Shown: in pieces, positions 51,583 through 61,061 of the stretch
Position numbering within the stretch: position 1 is the first letter of the stretch
How the letters are laid out: each line of letters starts with the position of its first letter
Source: Granulicella sibirica
Lineage (GTDB): Bacteria > Acidobacteriota > Terriglobia > Terriglobales > Acidobacteriaceae
Direction of reading: 5' to 3'
Assembly: GCF_004115155.1 (NCBI RefSeq)
Contig: NZ_RDSM01000002.1
Coordinates: 992,001 to 1,056,000, forward strand
Length of the DNA: 64,000 nt
Notes under the pieces: generated by a model
Told to the model about the DNA's origin: nothing
Databases searched by the model: none
What the model saw: only the letters and a program-made list of their open reading frames with translations
Program-made: the position numbers and the translations under genes

Positions 51583-54237
51583 CTACTCCGCCCGCAGAAT
51601 CTCCACCGGTTGAATCCGCAGCGCTCGAGCCACCGCCGGAACCGTCGCAAATGCCACCGCCGCCAGGATCACCCCGGAAGGAATCGCCAGCGCCACCGGA
51701 TCCGACGCCTTCACCTGGTAGAACAGCGTCTCAATGGATCGAGCCGCAGCCAACCCCAACCCAACTCCCGCGATCAGGCCTACAGCCACCATCGCGAGCA
51801 CATCCCGTAGCACGAGCCCCGCGATCGCCCCTCCTCTCGCTCCCACCGCAACCCGAATCCCGATCTCCCTCCGCCGCTGGATCACCGAGTAGTTCAGCAC
51901 CCCATACAATCCAATCCCGGCCAGCAGAAGTGCCACTGCCGCAAAGAACACCCCGAGCATCGCCAGCAGTCTCTCTCGCACCATCTGCCCATCCACCAGC
52001 TCTTGTTGCGTCCGGACATTCGTCACTCGAAACCCTGCTCTCGTCCCTGCCGCTTTCTTTCGTAGCTCCTGCTCCATGGTCCTTGGATTCTTCGCGGCCG
52101 TCCTCACCACGAACGTCCCTCCGTTCGGACGCTCCACCACTCCCTTGGCATCACGCCGACGGAACGGCAAGAACGCCACCGGCAAAATCCCCTCCCGCAG
52201 GTTCCGATATGGGGCATCGGCCACCACACCGACGACGTCCATATGATTCTGGACCCCATCATCTCCAGTCTTATCGAAGCTTCTCCCTACTGGGTCCAGG
52301 CCATGGAAGAAGTCCTTCACGAACGTCTCGTTCACCACCACCGCGCCCGGAAGCACATCGGAGTCGCGCAGATCCCTTCCCGACCGAAGAGCCATCCCCA
52401 TCGTCTCGAACCACTTCGGCGACACGCTAAGGAAATACCCAAGCTCGACGTTTGGCGGACCGCCGTTCACCGCGATGGCGTCATTCCACGCGCTTCCATT
52501 CATCAGCGGCCATCCCGAGGTAGCCACACCTGTCACCCCCGGCACCGACCGCAACCCGCTCGCAACCTCATCCCACGCCTCAGGGGGTTGTCCGTGCGGA
52601 GCCACCATCTCCAGCACGAGCACTCCATCCGGCCGGTATCCCAAAGGAAGCGCCGAAAGCCGCTGGAACGTCGTCACGAACAGTCCCGCCGTAAACACAA
52701 CCAGGAAGCAGAACGCCACTTGGGCCGCTATCATCCAGTGCGTGAGCCGTCGCCTCGCATGCGGATCTTCACCGCCCTTCAACGCACTCATCGGCTTTAC
52801 CGCCGACGCTCGTAACGCAGGCATCAGTCCAAAGAGCAGCATCACCGCAACCAGCAGACCCGCGCCAAACCCGAACACTCTCCAATCCGCCGGAAGATCC
52901 AGTCGCACCGGGTTATCTGCATTGCTGATCATTTCCACAACAATCGGAGCAAATCGCCACGCAAGCAGAGCACCCACGGCCGCAGCCATACTCGCCAGCA
53001 TCGCGCTCTCTACCAGCACCATCTGCACCAGACGCGCGCGTCCCGCGCCAAGCGACACCCGCAGAGCCATCTCCCGAGCCCTCGCCGAGGCTAGCGCCGT
53101 CATGAGGTTCGCCACGTTTGCGCACGCAATCAAAAGCACAAGGAATACGAGCACCCCAAGCCAGGTCAACGCTCCCCGGTAGTCCGTCTGCAGCCCCGAC
53201 ACACCGGCCCGCGCCGAGTTCAACACAAGATGTTGATTCAGGTAGTTATCGATACTCTGCTGCGACAGCCCTTTGAAGTTCTTCGCACGCTCCGCCTCAA
53301 AACCCCGGCTCACCGCGTCTAACCTCGCCCGCATGGGTTCGACCTCCGCGCCCGGCACCATCACCGCAAGCGTCCTGTGCCATGTCACGTCCCGGCGAAT
53401 AGACCATGGATTCATCATCGTGGGAAGAAAGATCTCGGTCGCTGTTCCCGGCTCCATCCCGGCAAACCCTTTTGGCCCGACCCCCACCACTTCGAAGATC
53501 TCGTCCTCCAGCCGGAACGTCCTCCCAATCACCTTCGGATCCCGCGCAAAACGCTTCGTCCAGAAATCATAGGAAAGGACCGCATAGGGATGAGCCTTCG
53601 GAACACGGTCTTCTTCAGCCGTAAAGAACCTGCCAAGGGAGGGAGAAAGCCCAAAGCCTTCGAACATCGCCCCGGAAACATACTGCACACTTCCCTTTTC
53701 CATCTCCGCATCGGAGGCGAACGTCAGGTCGCTCCGATTGGTATACGAAAGCGCGATCAACTCCGCACTCCCTCGCGCCGCCTCCCGCATTCTCTGAAAC
53801 GCCGGATAGGCCCACCCATCGAACGTCGAGGGCTTCCCTTCCCAGCTCAACCCCTCCCTGGAAAGTGCCATCAGCCTCTCCGGATGACTCACAGGTAGAG
53901 GCCGCAGCAATAAGGCGTCTATCAGTCGAAACGCCGACACGCACGACCCGATCGCCAGCGCCAGCGAGAGCACCGCCGCCACCGAGGTCACCCGGTTCCG
54001 TCGCAACTGTCTCCATCCAAACACAACGTCCGCCCTCATCCCCTCCAACCACCCTGTGACCCGCGCCTCACGGCTTGCCTCCCGCTGCCGCAGCATCGAC
54101 CCGAACGCCCTCCGCGCCTCATGCGGATCACGCCCGTCCGCAATAGCCTCGGCGATATGCGACTCGAACTCCTCATCCAGGAGCCGGTTCACCCTCTCAC
54201 CCCGAAACGCATTCACCGCCCGTGTCCACCAGGCCAT
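51583..54237 (-). CDS. ADOP-type ABC transporter permease
   Basis: An 884-residue permease of the MacB/FtsX superfamily, in the form known as Acidobacterial duplicated orphan permease. The N-terminal cytoplasmic part (EEFESHIAEAIADGRDPHEA) precedes the first helix (VAAVLSLALAIGSCVSAF). A large periplasmic MacB_PCD domain, three helices (about 365-490), a second periplasmic domain and the last three helices (about 770-884) follow. Such permeases usually lack an adjacent ATPase gene, as here. A PadR-type regulator lies directly upstream (54239), a common pairing. Function unknown. Confidence 0.9.
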   Translation of the reverse strand: MAWWTRAVNAFRGERVNRLLDEEFESHIAEAIADGRDPHEARRAFGSMLRQREASREARVTGWLEGMRADVVFGWRQLRRNRVTSVAAVLSLALAIGSCVSAFRLIDALLLRPLPVSHPERLMALSREGLSWEGKPSTFDGWAYPAFQRMREAARGSAELIALSYTNRSDLTFASDAEMEKGSVQYVSGAMFEGFGLSPSLGRFFTAEEDRVPKAHPYAVLSYDFWTKRFARDPKVIGRTFRLEDEIFEVVGVGPKGFAGMEPGTATEIFLPTMMNPWSIRRDVTWHRTLAVMVPGAEVEPMRARLDAVSRGFEAERAKNFKGLSQQSIDNYLNQHLVLNSARAGVSGLQTDYRGALTWLGVLVFLVLLIACANVANLMTALASARAREMALRVSLGAGRARLVQMVLVESAMLASMAAAVGALLAWRFAPIVVEMISNADNPVRLDLPADWRVFGFGAGLLVAVMLLFGLMPALRASAVKPMSALKGGEDPHARRRLTHWMIAAQVAFCFLVVFTAGLFVTTFQRLSALPLGYRPDGVLVLEMVAPHGQPPEAWDEVASGLRSVPGVTGVATSGWPLMNGSAWNDAIAVNGGPPNVELGYFLSVSPKWFETMGMALRSGRDLRDSDVLPGAVVVNETFVKDFFHGLDPVGRSFDKTGDDGVQNHMDVVGVVADAPYRNLREGILPVAFLPFRRRDAKGVVERPNGGTFVVRTAAKNPRTMEQELRKKAAGTRAGFRVTNVRTQQELVDGQMVRERLLAMLGVFFAAVALLLAGIGLYGVLNYSVIQRRREIGIRVAVGARGGAIAGLVLRDVLAMVAVGLIAGVGLGLAAARSIETLFYQVKASDPVALAIPSGVILAAVAFATVPAVARALRIQPVEILRAE

Positions 54238-54238
54238 A

Positions 54239-54568
54239 TCAAGCCTCCAGTAACACTCGATTGATCGCCGAACTCACCATCTCCCAGCGGCTCTCCTCCA
54301 CCGCCAGTTGCTTCTTCCCCACCAACGTCAGCTCATAGGTCCGAGCCCTGCGCCCGCTCTCCTTCACCACCCACTTCGCCCGGATCCATCCCGACTCCTC
54401 CATCCGGTGCAGCGCCGGATATAGAGAGCCCTCCTCCGCCTGTAGCACCTCTCCCGAGCTCTCCTTGATAGCGGTCATAATGCTGTACCCATGTAACCCG
54501 GGCCGGCGCGACAGCAGCTTCAACACCAGCAGATTCAGCGAACCCTGCATTGAGTCAATTTTCTTCAT
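54239..54568 (-). CDS. PadR-family transcriptional regulator
   Basis: A winged-helix regulator of about 109 residues from MKKIDSMQGS. The PadR domain is visible: LNLLVLKLLSRRPGLHGYSI, EGSLYPALHRMEESGWI (the wing/recognition part, GSLYPAL) and RARTYELT. The stop lies 1 nt before the ADOP permease start, so the two are co-expressed. The ATG at 54592 suggested by the open frame falls inside the promoter spacer, so I prefer 54568; 54550 is also possible. It probably represses its own operon. Confidence 0.9.
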   Translation of the reverse strand: MKKIDSMQGSLNLLVLKLLSRRPGLHGYSIMTAIKESSGEVLQAEEGSLYPALHRMEESGWIRAKWVVKESGRRARTYELTLVGKKQLAVEESRWEMVSSAINRVLLEA

Positions 54569-54572
54569 ACCC

Positions 54573-54607
54573 AGACATCTATACCTAGACATCTAGGCAC
54601 ATGTCAA
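54573..54607 (-). promoter_or_regulatory. Promoter with direct repeats, PadR-ADOP operon
   Basis: On the minus strand TTGACA (54602-54607), an 18-bp spacer and TATAGA (54578-54583). Two exact repeats of TAGATGTCT lie over the spacer and the -10 (54573-54581 and 54587-54595). The predicted transcript start is only a few nt from the ATG at 54568, so the mRNA could be leaderless. The repeats are candidate PadR operator half sites. Confidence 0.5.
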
Positions 54608-54773
54608 CTGATTCCCGCTTCCACCCACGGAAACCAAAATGCCACGCAGAAGAATCTCCACAAGTCTGCCTTTCAAGGCATATACTTGGCCGCATCCCGA
54701 TGACTGTGAATGTTCTTAGCGTGATCGGCGATGCCAGAGACGGGCGAACCCGCGATTTTCGAGGTCAATCTCC

Positions 54774-56333
54774 ATGAAGAGCAAGCCGACCCACTCAATG
54801 CGCAGGACATCAGCCCTTCGCCTTTCGCTCGTCGCCTCTTTTCTCATCGTCCCCGCGACGCTTCCAGCCCAGGAACAGGCCACCGACACGGCCGCGGAGA
54901 CCATCGCCACGCAGCCCGCCGTCCCAGCCATCCCCGGCGTCTCGCAGGTCCGTATCGTCCGCCTAAGCCAGGTCAACGGCCCCGTCGAACTCGATCGCGG
55001 CAACGGGAAACCCGAGACCGCCTTCGTCAACCTGCCCATCATCGCGGGAGAGCGCCTGCAAACCGGCGAAGGCCTCGCCGAAGTCGAGTTCGAAGACAAC
55101 AGCTCTATCCGCCTCACGCCTCACACCTCCGTCGAGTTCACCGTGCTCGGGCGAACCGCCACCGGATCGACCACAAGCACCGTCAAGCTCATCAGCGGAT
55201 CTCTCTACGCCAGCATGGTCAAGAGCAAAGGCACCGACGTCTACTCCGTTCTGGTCGGCAACGAGACCATCGGCCTCACCTCGGCCAGCCACCTCCGCAT
55301 CGACGCCACCTCCACGACCGCATCCACCGTCACGGTGTTCAAGGGGAACGTCCCCGTCACTGGCTCGGACACCTCGATCACCGTCAACAAGAACAAGACC
55401 CTCACCTTCAACCCGTCGGCCGAGTCGCAGCCCACCCTCGCCCGCGCCAACGAAGAGTCTGCCCCCTACGATCTCTGGGATAAGAACTCGGTCGACTACC
55501 ACTCCGCCCGTGTCGCCTCCTCCCTCGTCGGCTCGGGCTACTCCTACGGCGTCAGCGACCTCAACTACTACGGCTCCTTCTCGAACGTTGGAGGCTGCGG
55601 TTCCCTCTGGCGGCCCTATCTCGTAAGTTCCGCCTGGGATCCCTACGGAAGCGGCATCTGGTCCTACTACGGCGGCGCGGGATACTCCTGGGTCTCGCCC
55701 TATCCCTGGGGCTGGACGCCCTTCCACTCCGGGAGCTGGCAGTACTGCAACGGCTCCGGCTGGGGCTGGCGTCCCCAGGCAGGCTCCTGGAACGGCCTCG
55801 CCAACGGTCCGGCTCTTCGAAACATCAACGGTCCACACTTTCCGCGCCCAATCGCGCCCCACCCGCCCGCACCCGGCCAGCCTACCCTGGTCCCGGTCAA
55901 CCTGAAATCCATCCCCGTCTCCCATCCCGCAACAGACGGGACCTTCGCCTTCCGCGGCGAATCCGCCGGCCTCGGAGTCCCTCGCGGCGTCTTCAACAAC
56001 CTCGGCAAACTCTCCCACAACGCCGAGCAGCATGGCTTCGCCCCCACCCCCATCGGGGAAAGCCAGCTACGCCCCGGCGTCGCCCTCGCCAGGTCTTCGG
56101 AAATCAACCCACGCACGGGAGTCGCGAACCCACAATCCTTCCGCGCTGACGCCAACAACAGCAATCGCGGAAACATATCCAACTCCAGCCGCTCCAGCTC
56201 TTCCTACGAGGGCGCGCGCAACTCCAGCTTCTCCGCCCCGTCACACGTCTCGGCTCCGTCGCCGTCCTTCTCCGCTCCGGCAATGTCAGCCCCGTCGTCA
56301 GCCCCAGCCGCATCCTCCGGGGCCCACAAGTAA
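54774..56333 (+). CDS. Exported FecR-domain protein with Trp/Gly-rich C-terminus
   Basis: A 519-residue protein with an N-terminal signal peptide (LRLSLVASFLIVPATLPAQ). A FecR-like beta domain (about 60-205) includes RLQTGEGLAEVEFEDNSSIRL (as GEGLAEVEFEDNSSIRL) and TVTVFKGNVPV. The centre is Trp/Tyr/Gly/Ser-rich (SWVSPYPWGWTPFHSGSW), and the last 150 residues are Ser/Asn/Pro-rich and probably disordered. No sigma factor or TonB receptor is adjacent, so the classical FecR signalling role is unlikely; a surface or envelope role is more likely. MRRTSAL (8 codons in) is an alternative start. Confidence 0.82.
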   Translation: MKSKPTHSMRRTSALRLSLVASFLIVPATLPAQEQATDTAAETIATQPAVPAIPGVSQVRIVRLSQVNGPVELDRGNGKPETAFVNLPIIAGERLQTGEGLAEVEFEDNSSIRLTPHTSVEFTVLGRTATGSTTSTVKLISGSLYASMVKSKGTDVYSVLVGNETIGLTSASHLRIDATSTTASTVTVFKGNVPVTGSDTSITVNKNKTLTFNPSAESQPTLARANEESAPYDLWDKNSVDYHSARVASSLVGSGYSYGVSDLNYYGSFSNVGGCGSLWRPYLVSSAWDPYGSGIWSYYGGAGYSWVSPYPWGWTPFHSGSWQYCNGSGWGWRPQAGSWNGLANGPALRNINGPHFPRPIAPHPPAPGQPTLVPVNLKSIPVSHPATDGTFAFRGESAGLGVPRGVFNNLGKLSHNAEQHGFAPTPIGESQLRPGVALARSSEINPRTGVANPQSFRADANNSNRGNISNSSRSSSSYEGARNSSFSAPSHVSAPSPSFSAPAMSAPSSAPAASSGAHK

Positions 56334-56382
56334 TTCACCCGCCAGGGGAACACTGCGGCCAGCTCGCGCGTATCCTCCCCAC

Positions 56383-57963
56383 ATGGCAACCACCGTCGTC
56401 CGTCCCGCCGACCCGTCCTTCCGCGACGCCTGGCGTCTTGCCGCTCTCTTTGCCGTCGTCAAAGTCCTCTTCCACATTGCCGCCACCGCCTGGACCATCC
56501 ACCTCGGCTACGGGTACTTCCGCGACGAGTTCTACTACATCGCCTGTGGCCGCCACCTCGCCTGGGGTTACGTCGACCACGGCCCCATCGTTGCCCTCCA
56601 GTCCCGCCTCGCCATCCTCCTCTTCGGAAAATCCCTCTACGGCATCCGCATGCTCTCGGCCTTCGCCGGAGCCGCCCGCATCTTCCTCACCGGCCTCATC
56701 TGCTGGGCGATGGGGGGCCGGCGTCCTGCTCAAGCGTTAGCCATGTTCGCCGTCTCTGTAGGCGGCATTTACATCGCCCTCGACAGCTTCCTCTCCATGA
56801 ACAGCTTCGAATCGCTCTTCTGGATGACCTGCATTTTCGCCCTCATTCTCATCCTCCGCAACGGCAACCAGAAGTTCTGGCTCCTCTGGGGAGCAGCCGC
56901 CGGTCTTGGCCTCCTCAACAAGCCGTCGATGACCTTCTTCCTCGTCGCGCTCCTGATCGGCCTATTACTCACCCCGCAACGCCGCCTCCTCCTCAATCGC
57001 TGGGCCATCCTGGGCGTTGCCCTCATGTTCCTCATCGTCCTCCCCAATCTTCTCTGGCAGATCCAGAACCACTGGCCCACTCTCGAGTTCCTCGAGAACG
57101 GCCGCGCCAGGGGCAAAAATCTCAAACTCGCCCCACTCGAGTTCCTCAAGCAGCAGATCCTCATCCTCGCGCCCGCCACCATCCTCGTCTGGTTCACCGG
57201 CCTCGTCTGGCTCTTCCGCAGCCCCCTCGCGAAGCCCTACCGTTGGATCGCCCTGACTTATCTCTTCTTCCTCGCCATCACCATGGCCCTCCACGCGAAG
57301 GACTACTATGTCGTCCCCGTCTATCCCATGCTCTTCGCCGCCGGAGCCATCGCCTGGGAGAACTACTTCGCCAAAACCCGTTCCGTCCGCGAGAACCGCG
57401 TCTTCGCCTTCCCCATCTTCGAGACCATCATCCTTGCCGGAGCTGCCGTCACCCTCCCCATGGCGATCCCCGTCCTTCGCCCCGCCTCATGGGTCGCCTA
57501 CGCCAAGGCCATCCACATGTACAACATCACCGAGTCCGAAACCGCCGCCACCGGTCCTCTCCCCCAGTTCTACGCCGACCGCTTCGGCTGGCAGGAGGAG
57601 GTCGACATCGTCACCCGTGCCTACAACGCCCTCTCACCCGAAGAGAAGGCCAACGCCTGCCTCTGGGGCTCAAACTACGGCGAAGCCGGGGCCCTCGAGT
57701 TCCTCGGGCACAACCTCCCCACCGTCATCAGCGGCCAGAACAATTACTACCTCTGGGGTCCTCATGGCTGTACCGGCAAAGTCATCATCGCCGTCACCCC
57801 CACCGCGAACGCCGATCTCATGAGCGAGTACCAGAGCATCGAACTCGTCGGCCACCTCAACAACCCCTGGTCTATGCCCTACGAGCACCGCAACATCTAC
57901 ATCCTGCGCGGCCGCAAAGATCCCATCGCCCCCGAATGGGCCGACCACAAGGACTACATCTAG
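56383..57963 (+). CDS. GT39-family membrane glycosyltransferase
   Basis: A 526-residue integral membrane protein of the ArnT/dolichyl-phosphate-mannose mannosyltransferase (PMT_2) type, transferring a sugar from a polyprenyl-phosphate carrier. The catalytic periplasmic-loop motif GYGYFRDEFYYIACGRHLAWG (as GYFRDEFYYIACGRHLAW) has the conserved D-E pair. Around ten hydrophobic helices and a C-terminal globular part (about 390-526) follow. The start at 56383 (MATTVVRPAD) was chosen over a long upstream extension overlapping the FecR-domain gene. Acceptor unknown. Confidence 0.87.
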   Translation: MATTVVRPADPSFRDAWRLAALFAVVKVLFHIAATAWTIHLGYGYFRDEFYYIACGRHLAWGYVDHGPIVALQSRLAILLFGKSLYGIRMLSAFAGAARIFLTGLICWAMGGRRPAQALAMFAVSVGGIYIALDSFLSMNSFESLFWMTCIFALILILRNGNQKFWLLWGAAAGLGLLNKPSMTFFLVALLIGLLLTPQRRLLLNRWAILGVALMFLIVLPNLLWQIQNHWPTLEFLENGRARGKNLKLAPLEFLKQQILILAPATILVWFTGLVWLFRSPLAKPYRWIALTYLFFLAITMALHAKDYYVVPVYPMLFAAGAIAWENYFAKTRSVRENRVFAFPIFETIILAGAAVTLPMAIPVLRPASWVAYAKAIHMYNITESETAATGPLPQFYADRFGWQEEVDIVTRAYNALSPEEKANACLWGSNYGEAGALEFLGHNLPTVISGQNNYYLWGPHGCTGKVIIAVTPTANADLMSEYQSIELVGHLNNPWSMPYEHRNIYILRGRKDPIAPEWADHKDYI

Positions 57964-58298
57964 CCCGCCCAATTGCGGACACCGATGGACGGAAACGAAC
58001 AGCACTCCCTTTGGACATCTGCCGTCGTATCTTCAGGTCATCAATCAATCGCTGGGCAAATTTTCCCAAAGCGGGACGTTTACCCGAACGGGTAGTCTGC
58101 CTCCCCCATAAATGGTATGAGCCGCGCGCCCTGTGCGGACGATGATCACCCCACTATGTTTCATTTCGCGAACTCTCGCCTGCATTCATCGCACCGATCC
58201 TTCGCCTCGCCGCTCTTACCCTGTGCGGGGCGTTCGCCACCACCGCCACCCACGCTCAGGGATCCGCCTCACTCGGCAACGGCCTCAGCGCCGCCGCC
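57964..58298. other. Gap between the GT39 gene and the FadL-type gene
   Basis: From about 58146 this stretch codes in the frame of the downstream porin (signal-peptide-like LRLAALTLCGAFATTATHAQ) but without a normal start codon. The earlier part shows no gene. See the porin entry. Confidence 0.55.
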
Positions 58299-59513
58299 AT
58301 GGCACGCGGTGGATCCACCGTTACCGAACATGCCAGCCCGCTCGACGCCGTCGAAGGCAACCCCGCTGGTCTGGCTGGCCTCTCCGCCCGTGGCCTCGAC
58401 GTCAGCGTCCTCGGCCTCGTCGCTGGTGGAACCTTCAATAACTCTGTCAACCACAACGCCAAGCTTCGCGGAGTCGCCGGAGTCATGCCCTTCGGAGCCT
58501 TCGCCACCCCCATCGGCCACACCCCCTGGGTTGCCGCCGTAGCCTTCACGCCTGAAGTCCTCATGCGCGCTAACTGGCACTACAACGACGCCCCCGGAAC
58601 TGCCGGCGTCACCTACGGCTACCAGAAGCAGGAGACGCAGATCATTGCCGTCCGCTCTTCCCTCGGCATCGCCCGCTCCTTCGGCCCAAAATGGTCCGTC
58701 GGCGCGACGGCAGGCATCGTCTATAACCAGAACGACCTCCACGCCCCCTACATCTTCCAACAGGAACCGCATCTCGCCGGCCTCAAGGTCCTCCTGAATC
58801 TCACCACCCGTGGCTACGGCTGGAACGGCGGTGCCGGCGTCCAGTTCGCGCCCAATAGCCGTCTCCGCACCGGCCTCTCCTGGAAGAGCGGCACTACCAT
58901 CCGCACCCAGGGGAATGCCGACGGCTCCGCCTCCGCCCTCTTCACCGCCCTCGGCCTCACCAACGATCCGTCCTTCCACTACCACACACAGGTCCAGAAC
59001 GACCTCCCCCAGGCTTTCTCCGCCGGCGCATCCTATAAGGTCAACCAGCATGTCACCCTCGCCTTCCAGGGAGACTTCACCGGCTGGCACACGGCCTTCG
59101 CCCAGCTTCCCATCACCCTCACCCAGGGGAACAATGCCGTCATCAACTCCGTCGTCGGCGCCGACCACTTCAACGACGCCGTCCCTCTCCACTGGCGCAA
59201 CCAGGGCACCTTCCATGCCGGAGCCGAGCTACCTGTCACCGAGACAGTGACTGTACGCGCCGGCTACCAGTACGCCGACAATCCCGTCCCCGCCTCAACC
59301 CTGCTCCCCCTCACCGCCGCTATCATGCAACAGGCCATCGGCACTGGCGCCGGCTGGACGCACAAGCGTTGGCACTACGACGCCGCCTACCAGGTCCAGC
59401 TTCCCGCCACCCAGTCCGTAGGCCAGAGCGCCATCCTCGCCGGCGAGTACGACAACAGCCGCCTCAAAATCTGGACCCAGTCCCTGACCTTAACCGCGCG
59501 CATGAAGTTCTAA
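58299..59513 (+). CDS. FadL/OmpP1-type outer-membrane transporter
   Basis: From the first ATG, 404 residues of a long-chain-fatty-acid/hydrocarbon-transport barrel. GGSTVTEHASPLDAVEGNPAGLAGL carries the FadL NPA motif, followed by alternating beta strands and a terminal Phe (TARMKF). The same frame extends upstream as HAQGSASLGNGLSAAA with a signal peptide, so the mature N-terminus lies before this ATG. No ATG, GTG or TTG exists in that frame, while an ATG at 58156 in the +1 frame begins MFHFANSRL. A one-base deletion near 58181, or a non-standard start, is likely. A terminator follows. Confidence 0.8.
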   Translation: MARGGSTVTEHASPLDAVEGNPAGLAGLSARGLDVSVLGLVAGGTFNNSVNHNAKLRGVAGVMPFGAFATPIGHTPWVAAVAFTPEVLMRANWHYNDAPGTAGVTYGYQKQETQIIAVRSSLGIARSFGPKWSVGATAGIVYNQNDLHAPYIFQQEPHLAGLKVLLNLTTRGYGWNGGAGVQFAPNSRLRTGLSWKSGTTIRTQGNADGSASALFTALGLTNDPSFHYHTQVQNDLPQAFSAGASYKVNQHVTLAFQGDFTGWHTAFAQLPITLTQGNNAVINSVVGADHFNDAVPLHWRNQGTFHAGAELPVTETVTVRAGYQYADNPVPASTLLPLTAAIMQQAIGTGAGWTHKRWHYDAAYQVQLPATQSVGQSAILAGEYDNSRLKIWTQSLTLTARMKF

Positions 59514-59533
59514 CTCCTCCCCACCACAAACCA

Positions 59534-59564
59534 AAGAGGCAACGGCCCAAAGCCGTTGCCTCTT
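59534..59564. terminator. Bidirectional intrinsic terminator
   Basis: A 13-bp perfect stem AAGAGGCAACGGC / GCCGTTGCCTCTT with loop CCAAA; T-containing tails on both sides. It separates the convergent porin and HD-GYP genes. Confidence 0.85.
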
Positions 59565-59591
59565 AGTCTTTCTACTCCCTACTCCCTGCCG

Positions 59592-61061
59592 TTACACTTT
59601 TACCGCCGCCGCCTGCATCCCAGGCAGCGAGCACCCCATCCCGATCTCCCGTCGATCTTCCTTCGACGGCCAGACGGCCCCGGCCATCACTACCCGCAGC
59701 GCCTCAAAGCAGACGGCATCCAGCTTCTTCGGCACATCCTTTTCCATGATCGACGTGATCTTCTCCGGTCCAAGCGCCTCTCGATAAGGCCTCTCTTCGG
59801 ACAAAGCCCCGAAGATATCCGCCACCGCCAGCACCCGCGATTCGAGCGAAAGATCATCCTCCGTCAACCGGTTTGGATACCCCGACCCATCCAGCTTCTC
59901 GTGGTGCTCTCCCGCGATCACCGAGATCTCATCGAACGCCGCAACCCTGCTCAAAATCTGCGCGCTCATCGAAGGATGCCCCTTCACCAGCGCAAACTCC
60001 TCATCCGTCAACTTGCCGTTCTTATCCAGAATCGAGTTCGACACACCAAGCTTACCCAGGTCATGCAGAAGCGCCGCCCGCCGAAGCACGAGCATTCTAT
60101 CCTCCGCTAGCCCCAGCGTATTTCCGATCGCCACCGCCGCATCTCTCACTCCAAGCGAGTGCCGGAACGTAAACGGAGACTTAGCATCGACCACATCCGA
60201 AAACGCCTCGCAGATCGAATCAATGTCAGCCGACGAGAGCGCCTTATGCTTGTTCTTATGTAGCTTCATCACCGTCGCATAGGTCTCATCCGCCGGATAC
60301 CCCGGCAAACACTGCAGCCAAAGATCGCCCGACTTGTGCAGAGCAACCGCTACCGCCGTCAAGTCCGGATCGAACCACCGCTTCTTCCGCTCGATCAACA
60401 CATCGATCGCCGTCTGCGGCCCCTGGTCCATGCAGAACGCGTCCAGGTGCTGCGCCACGGCCATGATCCGCGAAATCATCGGAATATCCCGGCCCTTGAG
60501 CGCAAGCGGATATCCTCCGCCATTCCAATGCTCATCCAGGTGCCGCACCGCTACGGCAATCGTGTCACCGAGCCCGAGCTTGCGCACAATCTGAGCTCCG
60601 CGATCGCACCTCAGCTCAATCAACTCGCGCGACGTCTCCTTCTGCCTCGCCGCGATCTTCAGCATCCGCCACCCGCGGCCAAACCTTGAAGCCCCCGGAA
60701 GCACCTGCTCCCACAGCAGCTTCACCGTCGCCAGTTCAGGCTTCAGCGGCTGCGTCCAGTCAACCAGCTTCGTCCCGGCCTTAACCGCGCGGTCGTCTCC
60801 GCCCACAATCTGGCACATCCGTGCCGAGTTGCTGCTGCATCCCACATCCTTCAGAAGCGAAGCGTAGTAAAGGTCAGAAATCGTCCCATGATCGAGCCCC
60901 ATAGCCAGCGCGATCCGCACCCCAAGCAGACACGATCGGATCGCATGTCCCGGAACCGCGCCTTCCGTCAGGTCCAGCGCATACGACAGCGCGACCAGGA
61001 TCTCCTGCAGTGTTGGGTCAGCCGTCTCTTTCGCTTCAAATACCGCGGATGTTCTTCTCAA
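59592..61061 (-). CDS. Tandem HD-GYP domain protein, putative c-di-GMP phosphodiesterase
   Basis: A 489-residue protein with two HD-GYP-like units. The C-terminal one is complete: H301, HD at 333-334 (LLHDLGKLG), H386/H387 (GEHHEKLDGSGYP) and the GYP at 394-396. The N-terminal one keeps H39 (PGHAIRS) and a GYP-like GGGYP at 181-185, but the HD pair is KD (LLKDVGC) and the following GK is lost, so it is probably inactive and regulatory. HD-GYP enzymes hydrolyse cyclic di-GMP or related dinucleotides. No sensory domain or membrane helix is present. Motility genes elsewhere in the window may be targets; this is inference. Confidence 0.88.
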   Translation of the reverse strand: MRRTSAVFEAKETADPTLQEILVALSYALDLTEGAVPGHAIRSCLLGVRIALAMGLDHGTISDLYYASLLKDVGCSSNSARMCQIVGGDDRAVKAGTKLVDWTQPLKPELATVKLLWEQVLPGASRFGRGWRMLKIAARQKETSRELIELRCDRGAQIVRKLGLGDTIAVAVRHLDEHWNGGGYPLALKGRDIPMISRIMAVAQHLDAFCMDQGPQTAIDVLIERKKRWFDPDLTAVAVALHKSGDLWLQCLPGYPADETYATVMKLHKNKHKALSSADIDSICEAFSDVVDAKSPFTFRHSLGVRDAAVAIGNTLGLAEDRMLVLRRAALLHDLGKLGVSNSILDKNGKLTDEEFALVKGHPSMSAQILSRVAAFDEISVIAGEHHEKLDGSGYPNRLTEDDLSLESRVLAVADIFGALSEERPYREALGPEKITSIMEKDVPKKLDAVCFEALRVVMAGAVWPSKEDRREIGMGCSLPGMQAAAVKV

